A stretch of DNA of 64,000 nt from Coleofasciculus sp. FACHB-T130 (lineage in GTDB: Bacteria > Cyanobacteriota > Cyanobacteriia > Cyanobacteriales > FACHB-T130): NCBI RefSeq assembly GCF_014695375.1, contig NZ_JACJOG010000035.1, forward strand, positions 1 to 64,000, given 5' to 3'. The notes beneath the pieces are model-generated. The model did not search any database, had not been told where the DNA came from, and saw only the letters and a list, made by a program, of their open reading frames with translations. Of this stretch, positions 17,459 to 27,080 are shown in pieces. The position numbers and the translations under genes were made by a program. How positions within the stretch are numbered: position 1 is the first letter of the stretch; the number at the start of each line of letters is the position of its first letter.

Positions 17459-18322
17459 CTATTGGTGCGTGATTTCGCGAAATTCCTTCAAAAAGCGTCT
17501 AAATAGAGGATGATTTGCCGAATCATACTGATAAGGATGAATACTTGCTAATGGCTTCAATTCCATCATCGTCGCAGCGAGAAAAGCTCCGTCAAAATTC
17601 CCTAATTCCTCTGGTCGCACATCCCGTTCAACCACTTCAATTCCTAATTCCCCTGCAATATCAAGCAGTGTGGCGCGGGTGATACCAGGGAAAATATTGG
17701 GAGTCAGCGCAGGCGTAATTACTGTATCCTTTTGCAGAATAAAAAGATTAGCTACCGCCGCTTCAGTAATTCTGCCTTGTTGGTCAAGCAAAATCGCATC
17801 ATTAAATCCAGCTACTTCAGCAGCACGACGAGCTAAATAACTGTTTACATAAGTTCCACAGAGTTTCCACGCCACTGGAATTGCGTTACCAGAAACCCGT
17901 TCATAAGGGGAGATGTGGCAAGTCAAAGATTTATCAACATCGCGAGGAATCGTCACTGCCAAGATGGTCACATCGACCGGCATTGTATCGTTAAAGTTCA
18001 GTTGAGGCACCGAACGATAAACAATCGGTCGGATATAGTAATTTGTTGCCGGAACTGCCTCTAAAAGTGCCAAAAGACCTGCTTTCAGGTCTTCGTTCGA
18101 CCAAGAAAAACCCAAACCAATATGTGTAGAACCATTGCGAAGGCGGTCTAAATGTGCATCTAAGCGATGAATGTAATAGCGATCGCGATTCCAATAAGCC
18201 ATGATCCCATCAAAAACGCCGATACCTAAATGCAGAGAATGGCTAGCAATAGAAGGCGCAGCATTTTCCCGTTCAACTAACTTTCCGTTATGCCAAACTA
18301 TCGGCGTTGATTCAAGAAACAT
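17459..18322 (-). CDS. ilvE: Class IV aminotransferase, probable branched-chain amino acid aminotransferase
   Basis: A 287-residue PLP-dependent fold-type IV transaminase. The catalytic Lys is probably in AWKLCGTYVNS; the phosphate-binding and cofactor segments are GRITEAAVANLFI and PGITRATLLDIA, with N-terminal SHSLHLGIGVFDGI. The expected reaction is the last step of leucine, isoleucine and valine synthesis. Related enzymes (D-amino acid aminotransferase, aminodeoxychorismate lyase) share the fold. The length and the HLGIGVFDG motif favour branched-chain use but do not prove it. Confidence 0.75.
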   Translation of the reverse strand: MFLESTPIVWHNGKLVERENAAPSIASHSLHLGIGVFDGIMAYWNRDRYYIHRLDAHLDRLRNGSTHIGLGFSWSNEDLKAGLLALLEAVPATNYYIRPIVYRSVPQLNFNDTMPVDVTILAVTIPRDVDKSLTCHISPYERVSGNAIPVAWKLCGTYVNSYLARRAAEVAGFNDAILLDQQGRITEAAVANLFILQKDTVITPALTPNIFPGITRATLLDIAGELGIEVVERDVRPEELGNFDGAFLAATMMELKPLASIHPYQYDSANHPLFRRFLKEFREITHQ

Positions 18323-18371
18323 TTATTAGTCTTGCCTTCTCAAGGGGCATTTGTACCAATTAAAACAGTCA

Positions 18372-19499
18372 TCAACTCCCGGCATCACTCGCTAAGCTCT
18401 TAGACGCTATGACGGGCGAAACATTTAAGGATGTAGGTTCAGATTCAATCTCCTCTATCTCGTTCCATTTGCCGTCGCGCAAGCTATCTGCGGTACTTTT
18501 GATAAAACTCGCTAAAGGTACGGCAATTAATAACCCCAATAGCCCTCCCAGCTTCGCGCCTATCAACAGCGAAAGCAAAATCCAAACAGGATTTAAGCCA
18601 GTAAAACCACCTAAAATGCGAGGCGCGATGAAATTAGCATTGATTTGATCGATGGCGGCGGCTACAGCTAACACTTCCACCCCTAGCCAAAAATTTTGTA
18701 ATGCTACTAGCAGACTAACAATGCTGATACCGATTCCGGCACCAAAGGGAAAAAGAGCCAAAAAACCAATTGCAATTCCAAACAATAATCCTAACGGCAC
18801 TCGCAAAGCCAGAAATGCCAGCGTGATCACACATCCGCTCCAAGCAGCGAACGTCGCCTGACCGATAAAATAATTGTGGAAATCTTCGCGGAGAGCTTGT
18901 CTTACTTGGGAACTAAAGCTAGCCGGAAACCACTTAAAAATTCCGTCCCAGAGACGATCTCCATTTAATATTAGATAGAAAGTTAGAACCACTGTTAGCA
19001 GGACATTGACAGCACTGCCAATCGTATCAAAGGCAAAATTAAGAATTCTACCCGTTACGTTTTGAAGTTGACTGGATAATCGGTCTGTTAGTTGAGTAAC
19101 GATTCCACCCAAGTTAATTGGAAGTTGCTGAGTTTCAGACCAAATTTGAAAAGCTTGGAGTTGTTGCCTCCCCGAATCAATCCAGCTAGGCAAGATATTC
19201 GCCAGTTCGTTGAGCTGTTGCCAAATGATCGGAACTAAGGTAAGTCCTAAACCTACCAAAATTAGCAATGCCACCAGGGAAACGGCGACGACCGCATTGT
19301 TCCGTTTAACTTTTTGTTGCTGTAAAAACCGGATAGGATACTCTAATACAAAAGCCAGCAAGAGTGCAGCAACAAAAACGTTAACCAGAGGTTGAAAATA
19401 TTGCAACACGAGTAGCAATAGCCAACCATTGAGAACGGCGAGGGGAAATGCCAATCCTAAAACGACCCATCGCGGTAATTTGTTTGCTGATTGCATCAT
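18372..19499 (-). CDS. AI-2E / PerM-family membrane transporter
   Basis: A 375-residue integral membrane protein with about eight predicted helices: a pair near the N terminus (residues 12-55), another at 66-90, then a cluster at 160-185 and 215-335. A central soluble stretch (residues 92-155) is typical of the family. Family sequence features include LTFYLILNGDRLW, FAAWSGCVI and the GLNPVWILLSLLIGAKLGG ending block. The substrates of most members are unknown; autoinducer-2 export and Na+/H+ exchange have been reported for some. It lies next to ilvE on the same strand. Confidence 0.85.
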   Translation of the reverse strand: MMQSANKLPRWVVLGLAFPLAVLNGWLLLLVLQYFQPLVNVFVAALLLAFVLEYPIRFLQQQKVKRNNAVVAVSLVALLILVGLGLTLVPIIWQQLNELANILPSWIDSGRQQLQAFQIWSETQQLPINLGGIVTQLTDRLSSQLQNVTGRILNFAFDTIGSAVNVLLTVVLTFYLILNGDRLWDGIFKWFPASFSSQVRQALREDFHNYFIGQATFAAWSGCVITLAFLALRVPLGLLFGIAIGFLALFPFGAGIGISIVSLLVALQNFWLGVEVLAVAAAIDQINANFIAPRILGGFTGLNPVWILLSLLIGAKLGGLLGLLIAVPLASFIKSTADSLRDGKWNEIEEIESEPTSLNVSPVIASKSLASDAGS

Positions 19500-19550
19500 G
19501 TTGAGGTTTTGAAATCGGGGTTCATAACAAGTGAAAAGTTATGCCTCTGG

Positions 19551-19997
19551 CTACGCAGTCAATTGAGGAAACTTGTCCATAAAATCCAGTAAAATTTTTT
19601 GGTGAGGAGGGCCTAACGGTCGTAATTGCCCAGCTTTTTCAGAGTAACCCTCGCCGCGTTGAATTTCTTCAGGCGTTAATAAATCCATATCCCAGCCTTC
19701 TCCTAGCACCAGATGGTTGAGTTCCACGGGAAGCGGTGCCTGATAGACATGGCGAAGAACATAGGTATCGGGATAATAGCCAAACAATGATAACGTGGGC
19801 GGTGTATAGCCGATTTCCTCCAGCAGTTCCCGCTTGATAGCCTCGTCTGGCGTTTCCCCAGGTTCGATGTGTCCGCCAAAAAATGCCCAGTGTCCGGGGT
19901 AGAGAATACCGGGGATGTTGTCGCGCAGCTGGAGGAGAAATTTGCCCTGGCGATAGAGGATTGCGATCGCTACCTCAACAATGGGTTTATTGTTCAT
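19551..19997 (-). CDS. Nudix hydrolase
   Basis: A 148-residue Nudix-fold pyrophosphohydrolase. The signature is complete near residues 41-63: GHIEPGETPDEAIKRELLEE followed by IG, which holds the metal-binding REXXEE acids. The N-terminal strands (EVAIAILYRQGKFLLQLRDN) fit the fold. The substrate cannot be predicted, though NTP-sugar or ADP-ribose-type compounds are common for the group. Its ATG overlaps the end of the upstream lipoprotein gene by 11 bases, so the two are translationally linked. Confidence 0.85.
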   Translation of the reverse strand: MNNKPIVEVAIAILYRQGKFLLQLRDNIPGILYPGHWAFFGGHIEPGETPDEAIKRELLEEIGYTPPTLSLFGYYPDTYVLRHVYQAPLPVELNHLVLGEGWDMDLLTPEEIQRGEGYSEKAGQLRPLGPPHQKILLDFMDKFPQLTA

Positions 19998-20442
19998 AAG
20001 TTCCTTCCGGTAGTAAAGGCGCTCCCTTCTTCGCTGGCTTCCGCTCTAGCTGTTCCTGCTGCTGAAGAAAAACTTCTCCTAAATCTTTCCCCGCTAAGGG
20101 AATGCTTTGATACTGCACTTTCCCCTTGATTAAAACTTCATCTCCTCTATCGGGGAGACTCTGGCTGGTGAAAACCCATATTTTTCCCGTCGCATCTCGC
20201 AATTCATAAGCGCCGCTTCCCACAAAAGGCGCTTGAGATGCTACCTTGCCTTCCAGATAAACCGTCGGGTTGCCCTCATAACTCTGTTGAAGATCGCTAA
20301 TACTGGTGATCGGGACACTGCGGTTGTTAAACAGACCCAATCCAGACTGAGCCACATGACCGCAGCCGAACAACCCACCCAAAAGTAGTGTGGTGGTGCT
20401 GAATTGCAATACCCGGATTTTGACTGACCTCATATCTTGCAT
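19987..20442 (-). CDS. Lipoprotein with an OB-fold-like domain
   Basis: A 151-residue protein with a lipoprotein signal: hydrophobic residues 12-25 ending in the lipobox LFGC (Cys27). The mature part ([49 protein letters not shown]) has the strand pattern of small OB-fold envelope proteins. It precedes and overlaps the Nudix gene. No specific function is known to me. Confidence 0.65.
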   Translation of the reverse strand: MQDMRSVKIRVLQFSTTTLLLGGLFGCGHVAQSGLGLFNNRSVPITSISDLQQSYEGNPTVYLEGKVASQAPFVGSGAYELRDATGKIWVFTSQSLPDRGDEVLIKGKVQYQSIPLAGKDLGEVFLQQQEQLERKPAKKGAPLLPEGTYEQ

Positions 20443-20759
20443 CGGGGAAATCTCAAGTTTCTCACTATTTCGGTATTAATACTTATCCCTATCCAGATGG
20501 CTCTGACTGGTACAAATATAGTGAATCTTCCAAAGATTTACAGTCGGGCAGGACTGTCTCAAATAAGATTAAACGCAAAGAAGGCGAAGGAAATCCCCCT
20601 AAGATGCAGCTACAAGGCAAAAGGAAAAACGCGATCGCGTTCCTTTTCTCTCATTATCCTTTGGCAGTAAGGGTGGGAAATCTGCGAAACTATCCTATGA
20701 CAGATGCGCTCTGTTTCATCCCCAAAGAACGAATTCCTGCCCACATTTCTGACACCACA

Positions 20760-21635
20760 ATGGACGAATCAATCGCCCAACTATTAGACGGTAAAGCCCT
20801 CGCTGAACGAATTTACGGACAGCTACAAGAGCAAATTCAGCAAATACAAGCCACGGCAGGACGCCCTCCAGGACTGGCAGTGCTGATGGTTGGCGATAAT
20901 CCAGCCAGCGCTGCTTACGTGCGGAATAAAGAACGCGCCTGTGCCAAAGTCGGGATTGCCTCCTATGGTTCCCATTTCCCGGCGGAAACAACCGCTTCAG
21001 AACTAGAGCAAGTCATTCAAAACCTGAATCAAGATGAGCGGGTTGATGGAATTCTCGTTCAGCTGCCCCTACCCGACCACCTAGACGCTGTTTCCCTGCT
21101 GCATCAAATCGATCCAGATAAAGACGCTGACGGACTGCACCCGCTGAACTTGGGGCGATTGGTGCGCTCTGAAGCTGGTTTACGCAGCTGCACGCCAGCC
21201 GGAGTCATGCGCCTGTTGCAGGAATACCAGATTGATGTGAAGGGAAAACAGGCAGTAGTCGTAGGGCGAAGTATCCTCGTGGGCAAGCCGTTGGCTTTGA
21301 TGCTCTTAGACGCAGATGCCACCGTTACCATCACCCATTCGCGATCGCACGATCTCCCAGCCATTACCCGCAACGCTGATATTCTGCTGGCAGCCGTGGG
21401 TCGTCCAGCGCTGATTACCGCCGAAATGGTTAAACCTGGTGCTGTCGTAATCGATGTTGGCATCAATCGCGTCACCGACGACGCCGGGAAATCCCGTTTG
21501 GTGGGAGATGTCCACTTTGATTCCGTCCAAAAGGTCGCGAAGTTTATCACCCCAGTTCCCGGCGGGGTTGGCGCAATGACCGTCGCGATGCTGCTGCAAA
21601 ATACAGTCTGGAGCTACAGCCAGCGCTATCTCTAG
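20760..21635 (+). CDS. folD: FolD: methylenetetrahydrofolate dehydrogenase / cyclohydrolase
   Basis: A 292-residue bifunctional enzyme interconverting 5,10-methylene-, methenyl- and 10-formyl-tetrahydrofolate with NADP. Seen: catalytic [14 protein letters not shown] (Tyr-X3-Lys), [28 protein letters not shown], the nucleotide-binding [14 protein letters not shown] and the [18 protein letters not shown] ending. I chose ATG 20760 ([15 protein letters not shown]) since this gives the usual length. The frame stays open upstream to 20604, but those residues are unlike the family. It is followed by crtE, a pairing seen in other cyanobacteria. Confidence 0.95.
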   Translation: MDESIAQLLDGKALAERIYGQLQEQIQQIQATAGRPPGLAVLMVGDNPASAAYVRNKERACAKVGIASYGSHFPAETTASELEQVIQNLNQDERVDGILVQLPLPDHLDAVSLLHQIDPDKDADGLHPLNLGRLVRSEAGLRSCTPAGVMRLLQEYQIDVKGKQAVVVGRSILVGKPLALMLLDADATVTITHSRSHDLPAITRNADILLAAVGRPALITAEMVKPGAVVIDVGINRVTDDAGKSRLVGDVHFDSVQKVAKFITPVPGGVGAMTVAMLLQNTVWSYSQRYL

Positions 21636-21777
21636 TTTTGAATGAAGGCGGTTTGAGGCGCGAGGATTCTGGACGAATTCCATCACTCAACACCGATCGC
21701 TCATAATTCGTAACTTTTTGTGACCCAAAGCCCCGTAAAATTGTTACGGAAACGACTGTGCTACAAGGAATCACGGG

Positions 21778-22707
21778 ATGTTAGCGACAGATGACCTTCA
21801 TGCTCCCAAAGGTAAATCAGCGACCTTTGACCTTTCAACCTACCTGACTCAACAACAGGCTCTGGTAGAAGCAGCTCTGGATAGTTCCCTCCCAGTCACA
21901 TACCCAGAGAAAATTTATGAGGCGATGCGCTACTCGCTTTTAGCTGGAGGCAAGCGCCTGCGTCCGATTCTTTGCCTTGCCAGCTGCGAACTGGCTGGAG
22001 GCACCCTAGAAATGGCGATGCCCACTGCTTGCGCCTTGGAGATGGTTCATACCATGTCCTTGATTCACGACGACTTACCGGCGATGGATAACGACGACTA
22101 CCGGCGGGGCAAATTGACCAACCATAAGGTTTATGGTGAAGATATTGCCATTCTGGCGGGGGATGGTCTACTGACATACGCCTTTGAGTTCATTGCCTCA
22201 AATACCCAGAATGTACCGGCAGCGCGAGTGTTGCAGGTAATTGCTCAGTTAGCCAAAGCAGTTGGTGCTGCGGGATTGGTGGGCGGTCAAGTCGTTGACT
22301 TGGAATCTGAAGGAAAGCCGGATATTCAGGAAGAAACGCTCACTTTCATTCATACCCACAAAACAGGTGCGCTACTAGAAGCTTGTGTGGTCTGCGGCGC
22401 GATTTTAGCGGGAGCAGAAATGGAAACCTTGCAACGGATGTCTCGCTACGCCCAAAATATTGGGTTGGCGTTTCAGATTGTGGATGACATTTTGGATATC
22501 ACGGCGACTCAGGAGGAGTTGGGGAAAACTGCTGGGAAGGACATTCAAGCCCAAAAGGCAACTTACCCAAGGCTTTGGGGACTTGAGGAATCAAAAGTTA
22601 AGGCTCAGCAACTGATTGACGCCGCCAAAGGAGAACTGGCAACCTTTGGAGAAAAAGCTAATCCCCTGATTGCGATCGCAGATTTCATTACTACTCGCAC
22701 TCACTAG
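21778..22707 (+). CDS. crtE: CrtE: geranylgeranyl diphosphate synthase
   Basis: A 309-residue trans-prenyl diphosphate synthase making the C20 precursor of carotenoids, phytol and related lipids. Both aspartate-rich motifs are intact: [14 protein letters not shown] near residue 98, and DDILD near 238. [18 protein letters not shown] and GKTAGKD are also present. Small residues before the first motif ([11 protein letters not shown]) fit a C20 rather than C15 product. It lies 142 bases after folD and before a PAP2-type gene, probably in one transcription unit. Confidence 0.93.
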   Translation: MLATDDLHAPKGKSATFDLSTYLTQQQALVEAALDSSLPVTYPEKIYEAMRYSLLAGGKRLRPILCLASCELAGGTLEMAMPTACALEMVHTMSLIHDDLPAMDNDDYRRGKLTNHKVYGEDIAILAGDGLLTYAFEFIASNTQNVPAARVLQVIAQLAKAVGAAGLVGGQVVDLESEGKPDIQEETLTFIHTHKTGALLEACVVCGAILAGAEMETLQRMSRYAQNIGLAFQIVDDILDITATQEELGKTAGKDIQAQKATYPRLWGLEESKVKAQQLIDAAKGELATFGEKANPLIAIADFITTRTH

Positions 22708-22777
22708 AAAATAAGCCCCTCACTCCTAAACGCTCCTAACTTGCAATGCTGCTCGTTTTTACCCAACGCAAAACAAA

Positions 22778-23233
22778 ATGCAGGACTTTGCCCACATCCT
22801 AGAAAACCATGTGCTACTGGTTGCAACCGTAGCTTGTTTAATTGCTCAAGCATCCAAGCTGATCATCGACTTAGCCCAACATGGCAAGGTGAATGTGCGC
22901 GTCTTAGTTACCACTGGCGGGATGCCAAGCGCTCATTCAGCATTGGTAACAGCGCTGGCAACCGGCATTGGACAAACAGTGGGATGGGACAGCATTGAAT
23001 TTGCGCTCGCCACCATTTTTGCCGTTATCGTCATGTACGATGCCGCTGGCGTCCGTCAGGCTGCGGGTAAGCAAGCTCGCATCCTGAACCAAATTATCGA
23101 TGAGCTATTTCAAGAACATCACAAGTTTAACGAAGACCGTCTCAAGGAGTTACTGGGACATACACCGTTTCAGGTGATTGTGGGTTCAGCACTCGGCATC
23201 GCCGTCTCCTGCTTAGCAGGGCCAGCATATTAG
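22778..23233 (+). CDS. Divergent PAP2-family membrane protein (DUF212)
   Basis: A 151-residue membrane protein of the divergent PAP2 group, related to acid phosphatase/vanadium haloperoxidase folds. The conserved block GGMPSAHSALVTALATGIG carries the Ser-His pair of the phosphatase motif, and MYDAAGVRQAAGKQA is the second family signature. Three or four helices are expected. Family members occur in cyanobacteria and plastids, often beside crtE. The reaction is not established; a lipid-phosphate substrate is inferred. Confidence 0.85.
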   Translation: MQDFAHILENHVLLVATVACLIAQASKLIIDLAQHGKVNVRVLVTTGGMPSAHSALVTALATGIGQTVGWDSIEFALATIFAVIVMYDAAGVRQAAGKQARILNQIIDELFQEHHKFNEDRLKELLGHTPFQVIVGSALGIAVSCLAGPAY

Positions 23234-23291
23234 CGATTGGTCATTAGTGATTCGCGATTGACCAGGACTAATGACCGACCGCTACGATTGG

Positions 23292-23900
23292 CTATCTACT
23301 CACCACTGACGATCTGAGCAGTGTCACTCGGCGGCTATCGACTAGCATCACCAAAAAACCGCGATCGCTCAATCTTCTTAAAGCCGAATTTGCCTCATTT
23401 GAATTGGTTGTGTAAACCGCCAGTAAATAAGGACGTTGGACATAGGAAACCAAGCCAACATCGCGACCCAACATCTGCCGTACTTGAGCCGCTACTTCCG
23501 GTTTGCTTGAATAATCCACCAACACCGCATAACCAGCACCGAGTGCCTGCGGTTTATAGGTGGGTGCATTTGGATTTGCCGGTGCCTCTGGAGGTCGGAG
23601 AACGAAAGCCGATAGCCCAACAATCTCATTCAGATAACGTGCCCAACCGTTGGCATCTTCCACGCTCCTGAAGCCACCAATCCGCGTCATCGTATCTTCA
23701 AGATATTTACAAGTTGACGTACTTGTGTTGTTAGGCAACGTTCGTTGAATTTGCTCTTGACTTTCCCTCGTTTGGCTTCCCACTAATACCAAATACTCGC
23801 CTTGGGGAGGCGGCTGGCAAGTGGGAGGCGACGATTGAGCAGAAGCAACTGCACCCGGCAAAAGAAAAAAGGCAAAAGGCAAAAGAAAGATTTTTTTCAT
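23292..23900 (-). CDS. Exported SPOR-like repeat protein
   Basis: A 202-residue protein with a clear signal peptide (residues 1-22, ending ASA). Two similar halves follow, each with a strand-rich YLVLV or YAVLVDYS segment and a later SPOR-like segment (FRSVEDANGWARYL; YTTNSNEANSALRRL). Similar proteins in cyanobacteria are annotated only as hypothetical. Two Cys near residues 28 and 63 could form a disulfide. Peptidoglycan binding is a guess from the fold. Confidence 0.6.
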   Translation of the reverse strand: MKKIFLLPFAFFLLPGAVASAQSSPPTCQPPPQGEYLVLVGSQTRESQEQIQRTLPNNTSTSTCKYLEDTMTRIGGFRSVEDANGWARYLNEIVGLSAFVLRPPEAPANPNAPTYKPQALGAGYAVLVDYSSKPEVAAQVRQMLGRDVGLVSYVQRPYLLAVYTTNSNEANSALRRLSDRGFLVMLVDSRRVTLLRSSVVSR

Positions 23901-23959
23901 GTTTTCAGTTTTTCCTTTTTGCTTTTTTCCTTAATTTTTAACTGTTTACTTTTGCCTTC

Positions 23960-24289
23960 TCAGGAAACGGATGCGAGGGAAGCAAGTGGATTAGGGATAC
24001 TTTGGGAAGGTGCCTGAAATTCCCCGCTCAGCACAAACTCTAACCGCAGCTTTAACCAGGTAATAAATTGGGAATTCGTAGAAATGACTGCCACAGAAGG
24101 TTGAGGGCACTGAGACTTAATTGCTGCCATTTCCGGTGCCTCTAAAAATGCCGGTTGCTTGACTAGCCAAAAATCAATTTCTTTTTCTTGTTCGTGGTAG
24201 TTACGGGTACGCTCTTTGAGGACTTCATCCAAGGGTTCTTCTTCGAGTAAAAAGCGTTGGCTAGCCAGAACGTAGTAGTAATTTTGCAT
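23960..24289 (-). CDS. ycf54: Ycf54: factor for Mg-protoporphyrin monomethyl ester cyclase
   Basis: A 109-residue soluble protein of the Ycf54 (DUF2488) family, needed with AcsF for the oxygen-dependent cyclase that closes ring E of chlorophyll. Its sequence is highly typical: YYYVLASQRFLLEEEPLDEV, EKEIDFWLVKQPAFLEAPE, ISTNSQFITWLKLRLEFV and the ending GEFQAPS..IPNPLASL. Length is normal. It is on the same strand as pdxJ, about 95 bases downstream of it. Confidence 0.92.
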   Translation of the reverse strand: MQNYYYVLASQRFLLEEEPLDEVLKERTRNYHEQEKEIDFWLVKQPAFLEAPEMAAIKSQCPQPSVAVISTNSQFITWLKLRLEFVLSGEFQAPSQSIPNPLASLASVS

Positions 24290-24383
24290 CTTAATAGGTT
24301 GTTAATGGGTAATGGGTTGTTAGCAATCGGTGATGAGTCATTAGCGAGTGACTGAAGACTCATCACTCATGACACTTCAGTTG

Positions 24384-25121
24384 TTACCAATGACCGAACA
24401 TTGCTTGTTTCATCTCTCGAACGGCTCGTTCTATTCCGACAAGAGCTGCTCGACTAATAATGGTATGACCAATATTGAGTTCTTCCATCCCTTCAAGGCA
24501 AGCAACAGGGTAAACGTTCCAGTAGGTAAGACCGTGACCGGCGTTGATCCGGATGCCAGCAGCACGCGCTTGCTCGCATCCTTTGGCTAACACGGCTAAT
24601 TCCTTCTCTCGACTGGTTTCATCTGCTGCTTCGGCATAGCAACCCGTGTGCAGTTCAATGAACTTCGCCTTAATAATCGCAGCTGCCATAATCTGACCGG
24701 GATCGGCGTCGATGAACAAGCTGACGGGGATTCCGGTGTCTTGCAACTTTGTCACCATTTCCCCAATTCGGTCGATTTGACTGGAAACATCCAATCCGCC
24801 TTCTGTCGTCACTTCTTCGCGTTTTTCGGGCACGAGAGTGACGTAATCGGGTTTGATGTCGAGAGCGATCGCGACCATTTCTTCGGTGGGTGCCATCTCC
24901 AAATTTAAATGAGTCCGCACTGTCTGCCGCAGTAATCGCACATCTCGGTCTTGAATATGCCGCCGGTCTTCCCGCAGATGCACCGTGATCCCATCGGCAC
25001 CGGCAAGTTCTGCCAGCACCGCGGCTGCCACCGGATCTGGTTCTACTGTCCGTCGTGCCTGCCGAATGGTGGCAATGTGATCGATATTGACGCCAAGTGT
25101 AGGCAACGGAACCTCTCCCAA
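24384..25121 (-). CDS. pdxJ: PdxJ: pyridoxine 5'-phosphate synthase
   Basis: A 245-residue TIM-barrel enzyme condensing 3-amino-2-oxopropyl phosphate with deoxyxylulose phosphate to give pyridoxine phosphate (vitamin B6). Seen: [47 protein letters not shown], the [19 protein letters not shown] block, ELHTGCYA and [11 protein letters not shown]. All the expected active-site segments are present. The start is the first ATG-type codon, giving [12 protein letters not shown]. Confidence 0.95.
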   Translation of the reverse strand: MGEVPLPTLGVNIDHIATIRQARRTVEPDPVAAAVLAELAGADGITVHLREDRRHIQDRDVRLLRQTVRTHLNLEMAPTEEMVAIALDIKPDYVTLVPEKREEVTTEGGLDVSSQIDRIGEMVTKLQDTGIPVSLFIDADPGQIMAAAIIKAKFIELHTGCYAEAADETSREKELAVLAKGCEQARAAGIRINAGHGLTYWNVYPVACLEGMEELNIGHTIISRAALVGIERAVREMKQAMFGHW

Positions 25122-25180
25122 TGTTTTAGAGTCTTCCGCAATTGATTTTAACCTGAAACGCTGGAAGGCTATCTTTAAAA

Positions 25181-25345
25181 AGGAGTTAGGACTGAGGACT
25201 GAGGGCTGAGGAGTTAGGAGTTAGGACTGAGGACTGAGGGCTGAGGGCTGAGGAGTGAGTGAAAGACGGCTGAGGAGTTAGGAGTTTAGGATTGAGGGCT
25301 GAGGAGTGAGTGAAAGACGGCTGAGGAGTTAGGAGTTAGGCTGAT
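25181..25345. repeat. Degenerate heptad tandem repeats (STRR-type)
   Basis: About 160 bases built from 7-base words such as GACTGAG, GGCTGAG, GAGTTAG and GGAGTGA. A larger unit containing GAGTGAGTGAAAGACGGCTG occurs twice. Short tandem heptad repeats of this kind are common between cyanobacterial genes. There is no coding capacity. Confidence 0.8.
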
Positions 25346-25389
25346 CTGCTATCTATGTATCTATAGCAATAGTAATCCCATGTTAGTTG

Positions 25390-25472
25390 TGAGATACCAG
25401 TGGTTTAGATCCCCGACTTCTTAGAGAAGTCGGGAATCTCGCTTTCACGAAGCATTTAGGACGGCTAGATCA
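25390..25472 (+). repeat. Dispersed ~85-bp palindromic repeat, copy 2
   Basis: GATACCAGTGGTTTAGAT leads into an inverted repeat (25408-25438; one mismatch in the 15-base arms, 3-base loop), then CTCGCTTTCACGAAGCATTT and GGCTAGAT. The right end abuts the crr6 stop, so the hairpin may also act as its terminator. Confidence 0.8.
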
Positions 25473-25946
25473 GCCGATTAACTCAAAGAAGGCATCATCC
25501 AGCTCATAGCCGAGCATTTTAGCCATTGACTTTACACGAGAGGTACTGGGGATTCCCATCTGCTTCATCCATTGTGTCAGGACAAAGATTTTTTGCATTA
25601 CAAAAATCTCTAGGGCTTCGGGATTGTACTCAATCCCTTCTGTCCGATTGAACTGGTGTGGCACGAGCATAGCAGTGTAGCGGGCGAGTTCACCGGATTT
25701 CCAATCCAGCAGAAAGGGCATCCAGGGATATTGGGCATCTAAGCGAATAAACCATAGACGGACTTCTGGGATTTCGGAGAGTTCTCGTGGATCTTCCGGT
25801 TCGCGGGGATAGTCAATCTCAAAACGCAGTTGCTGTTCCGAGGATGCGATCGCTCCCTCTTGGAGCAACTTTTCGATCGCCGACTGCACCGGCGACAGAT
25901 CCAGAGTTTGAATCAAGTCAGAATTGAGCGCGATTGCTGTCGTCAT
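25470..25946 (-). CDS. crr6: CRR6-family NdhI maturation factor
   Basis: About 158 residues. This is the cyanobacterial/plastid CRR6 (DUF1817) family needed for assembly of NdhI into the NDH-1 complex. Recognised segments are YPREPEDPRELSEIPEVRLW, FIRLDAQYPWMPFLLDW, ELARYTAMLVPHQF, EGIEYNPEALEIFVM and the helical ending with AKMLGYELDD. I chose ATG 25946 (MTTAIALNSD); a longer frame would add 13 unlikely residues. Confidence 0.88.
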   Translation of the reverse strand: MTTAIALNSDLIQTLDLSPVQSAIEKLLQEGAIASSEQQLRFEIDYPREPEDPRELSEIPEVRLWFIRLDAQYPWMPFLLDWKSGELARYTAMLVPHQFNRTEGIEYNPEALEIFVMQKIFVLTQWMKQMGIPSTSRVKSMAKMLGYELDDAFFELIG

Positions 25947-26561
25947 TGAACCATTGTTAAGGTGACACACTTTGAATGCCGACAATAGCGCTGGCTAGCG
26001 CTGGCTTCTCTCTACATTGTTGCAGCCTTGCTCCGATCTCACGCCAGTCCCAGCTCTAAATTAGTTGTCCCACGCTTTGTATCGGGCTAGCGACAATTCG
26101 CTTGATGTCTCTTGATAGCCTTTCCACCGTCATTTCCCTTTTTGACCAGGGTAGAAAGGAGCTTTAGCTGTAAGATGTCGTTAGCTTTTTGTTATCCACG
26201 CTGTTATAACTGCGTTAACAGACATTTTGTTTGGCGACATCCACTCAGCGCGATCGCACTTAATCTCACTTAATCGCACTTTAGTCTTATATTCTTTCAG
26301 CAACTATACGGCGTACAGGTTTGCAATCTTTACAATACAGGCAACTTGAGGCTTCGCTTCCAGGTTTTTCAGCATAGAACAAATACGATGCATTCAGCAA
26401 AAAATCTGGGGGATTCATCCATCTCCGAAATCCATCTCAATTTTCCTGTAGCAGCACTATGTCAGGAAGTAAGTATTTTCCACAAGGCTATGTGAAGATT
26501 TGATAAAGATCGGGCATCTACTCCTGATACTTTGCGTGAAATTACGAGTTCTGATCGTTAA
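25947..26561. other. Divergent intergenic region, crr6 / LuxR regulator
   Basis: About 615 bases with no convincing gene. Around 26250-26285 there is a short run of CACTTAATC-type repeats next to a HIP1 octamer. Promoters for crr6 and the regulator must lie here. Confidence 0.4.
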
Positions 26562-26954
26562 ATGAAAACCAAAGAACAAGGAGAGGCAATGATCCCCCAA
26601 GAAATGCTCAAGCACCTTGTAGAACAAGTTGATTCTGTTAGTCCATCCAAAGGGATTCAAAAATCTGAGCAGACGGTGGATGAAGTAATCTTTGAATCTG
26701 ATGTTGACGGAACCCACTATTATTTGGTGCGTTGTCGCCCCAAGTCAGAACGCGGGATTAGCCTCAGTCCCCAAGAACAGCGGATTGCCCGATTGGTCGC
26801 ACAGGGTCTTCCCAACAAGTGTATTGGGAATCAGCTGGGCATTACCCATTGGACAGTTGCTACCTATTTACGCCGGATTTTTGGCAAGTTAGGTGTCACT
26901 TCTAGAACCGCCATGATCGCCCGGCTTCTAGAAGAAAATTTACTGCAACAATAG
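26562..26954 (+). CDS. LuxR-type HTH transcriptional regulator
   Basis: A 130-residue protein with a C-terminal LuxR/GerE helix-turn-helix (about residues 67-127): LSPQEQRIARLVAQGLPNKC, then IGNQLGITHWTVATYLRRIF and GKLGVTSRTAMIARL. The N-terminal 65 residues are not a receiver domain (no phospho-Asp pocket), so the input is unknown. Small stand-alone LuxR regulators of this form are frequent in cyanobacteria. An ATG nine codons on (MIPQEM) is a possible alternative start. It is followed by the Fur-family gene on the same strand. Confidence 0.8.
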   Translation: MKTKEQGEAMIPQEMLKHLVEQVDSVSPSKGIQKSEQTVDEVIFESDVDGTHYYLVRCRPKSERGISLSPQEQRIARLVAQGLPNKCIGNQLGITHWTVATYLRRIFGKLGVTSRTAMIARLLEENLLQQ

Positions 26955-27080
26955 AATCAATTAATCGGCTGCACTCGATAGTGCTGTCCTAGAATATTGG
27001 GACGGTGGACATTCCGAGAATAGCTAGGTTAAAGTGGAAATGAGTTTGGATTAGCAGGCAAGCGTGTCAAAGTCTAAAGT

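Noticed and set aside
20604-20759. Upstream in-frame extension of folD
   Set aside because: Residues before [12 protein letters not shown] are unlike FolD proteins and would exceed the usual length. The start at 20760 is preferred.
25181-25345. Possible CRISPR array
   Set aside because: The repeats are short, contiguous seven-base words without regular unique spacers, and no cas genes are present.
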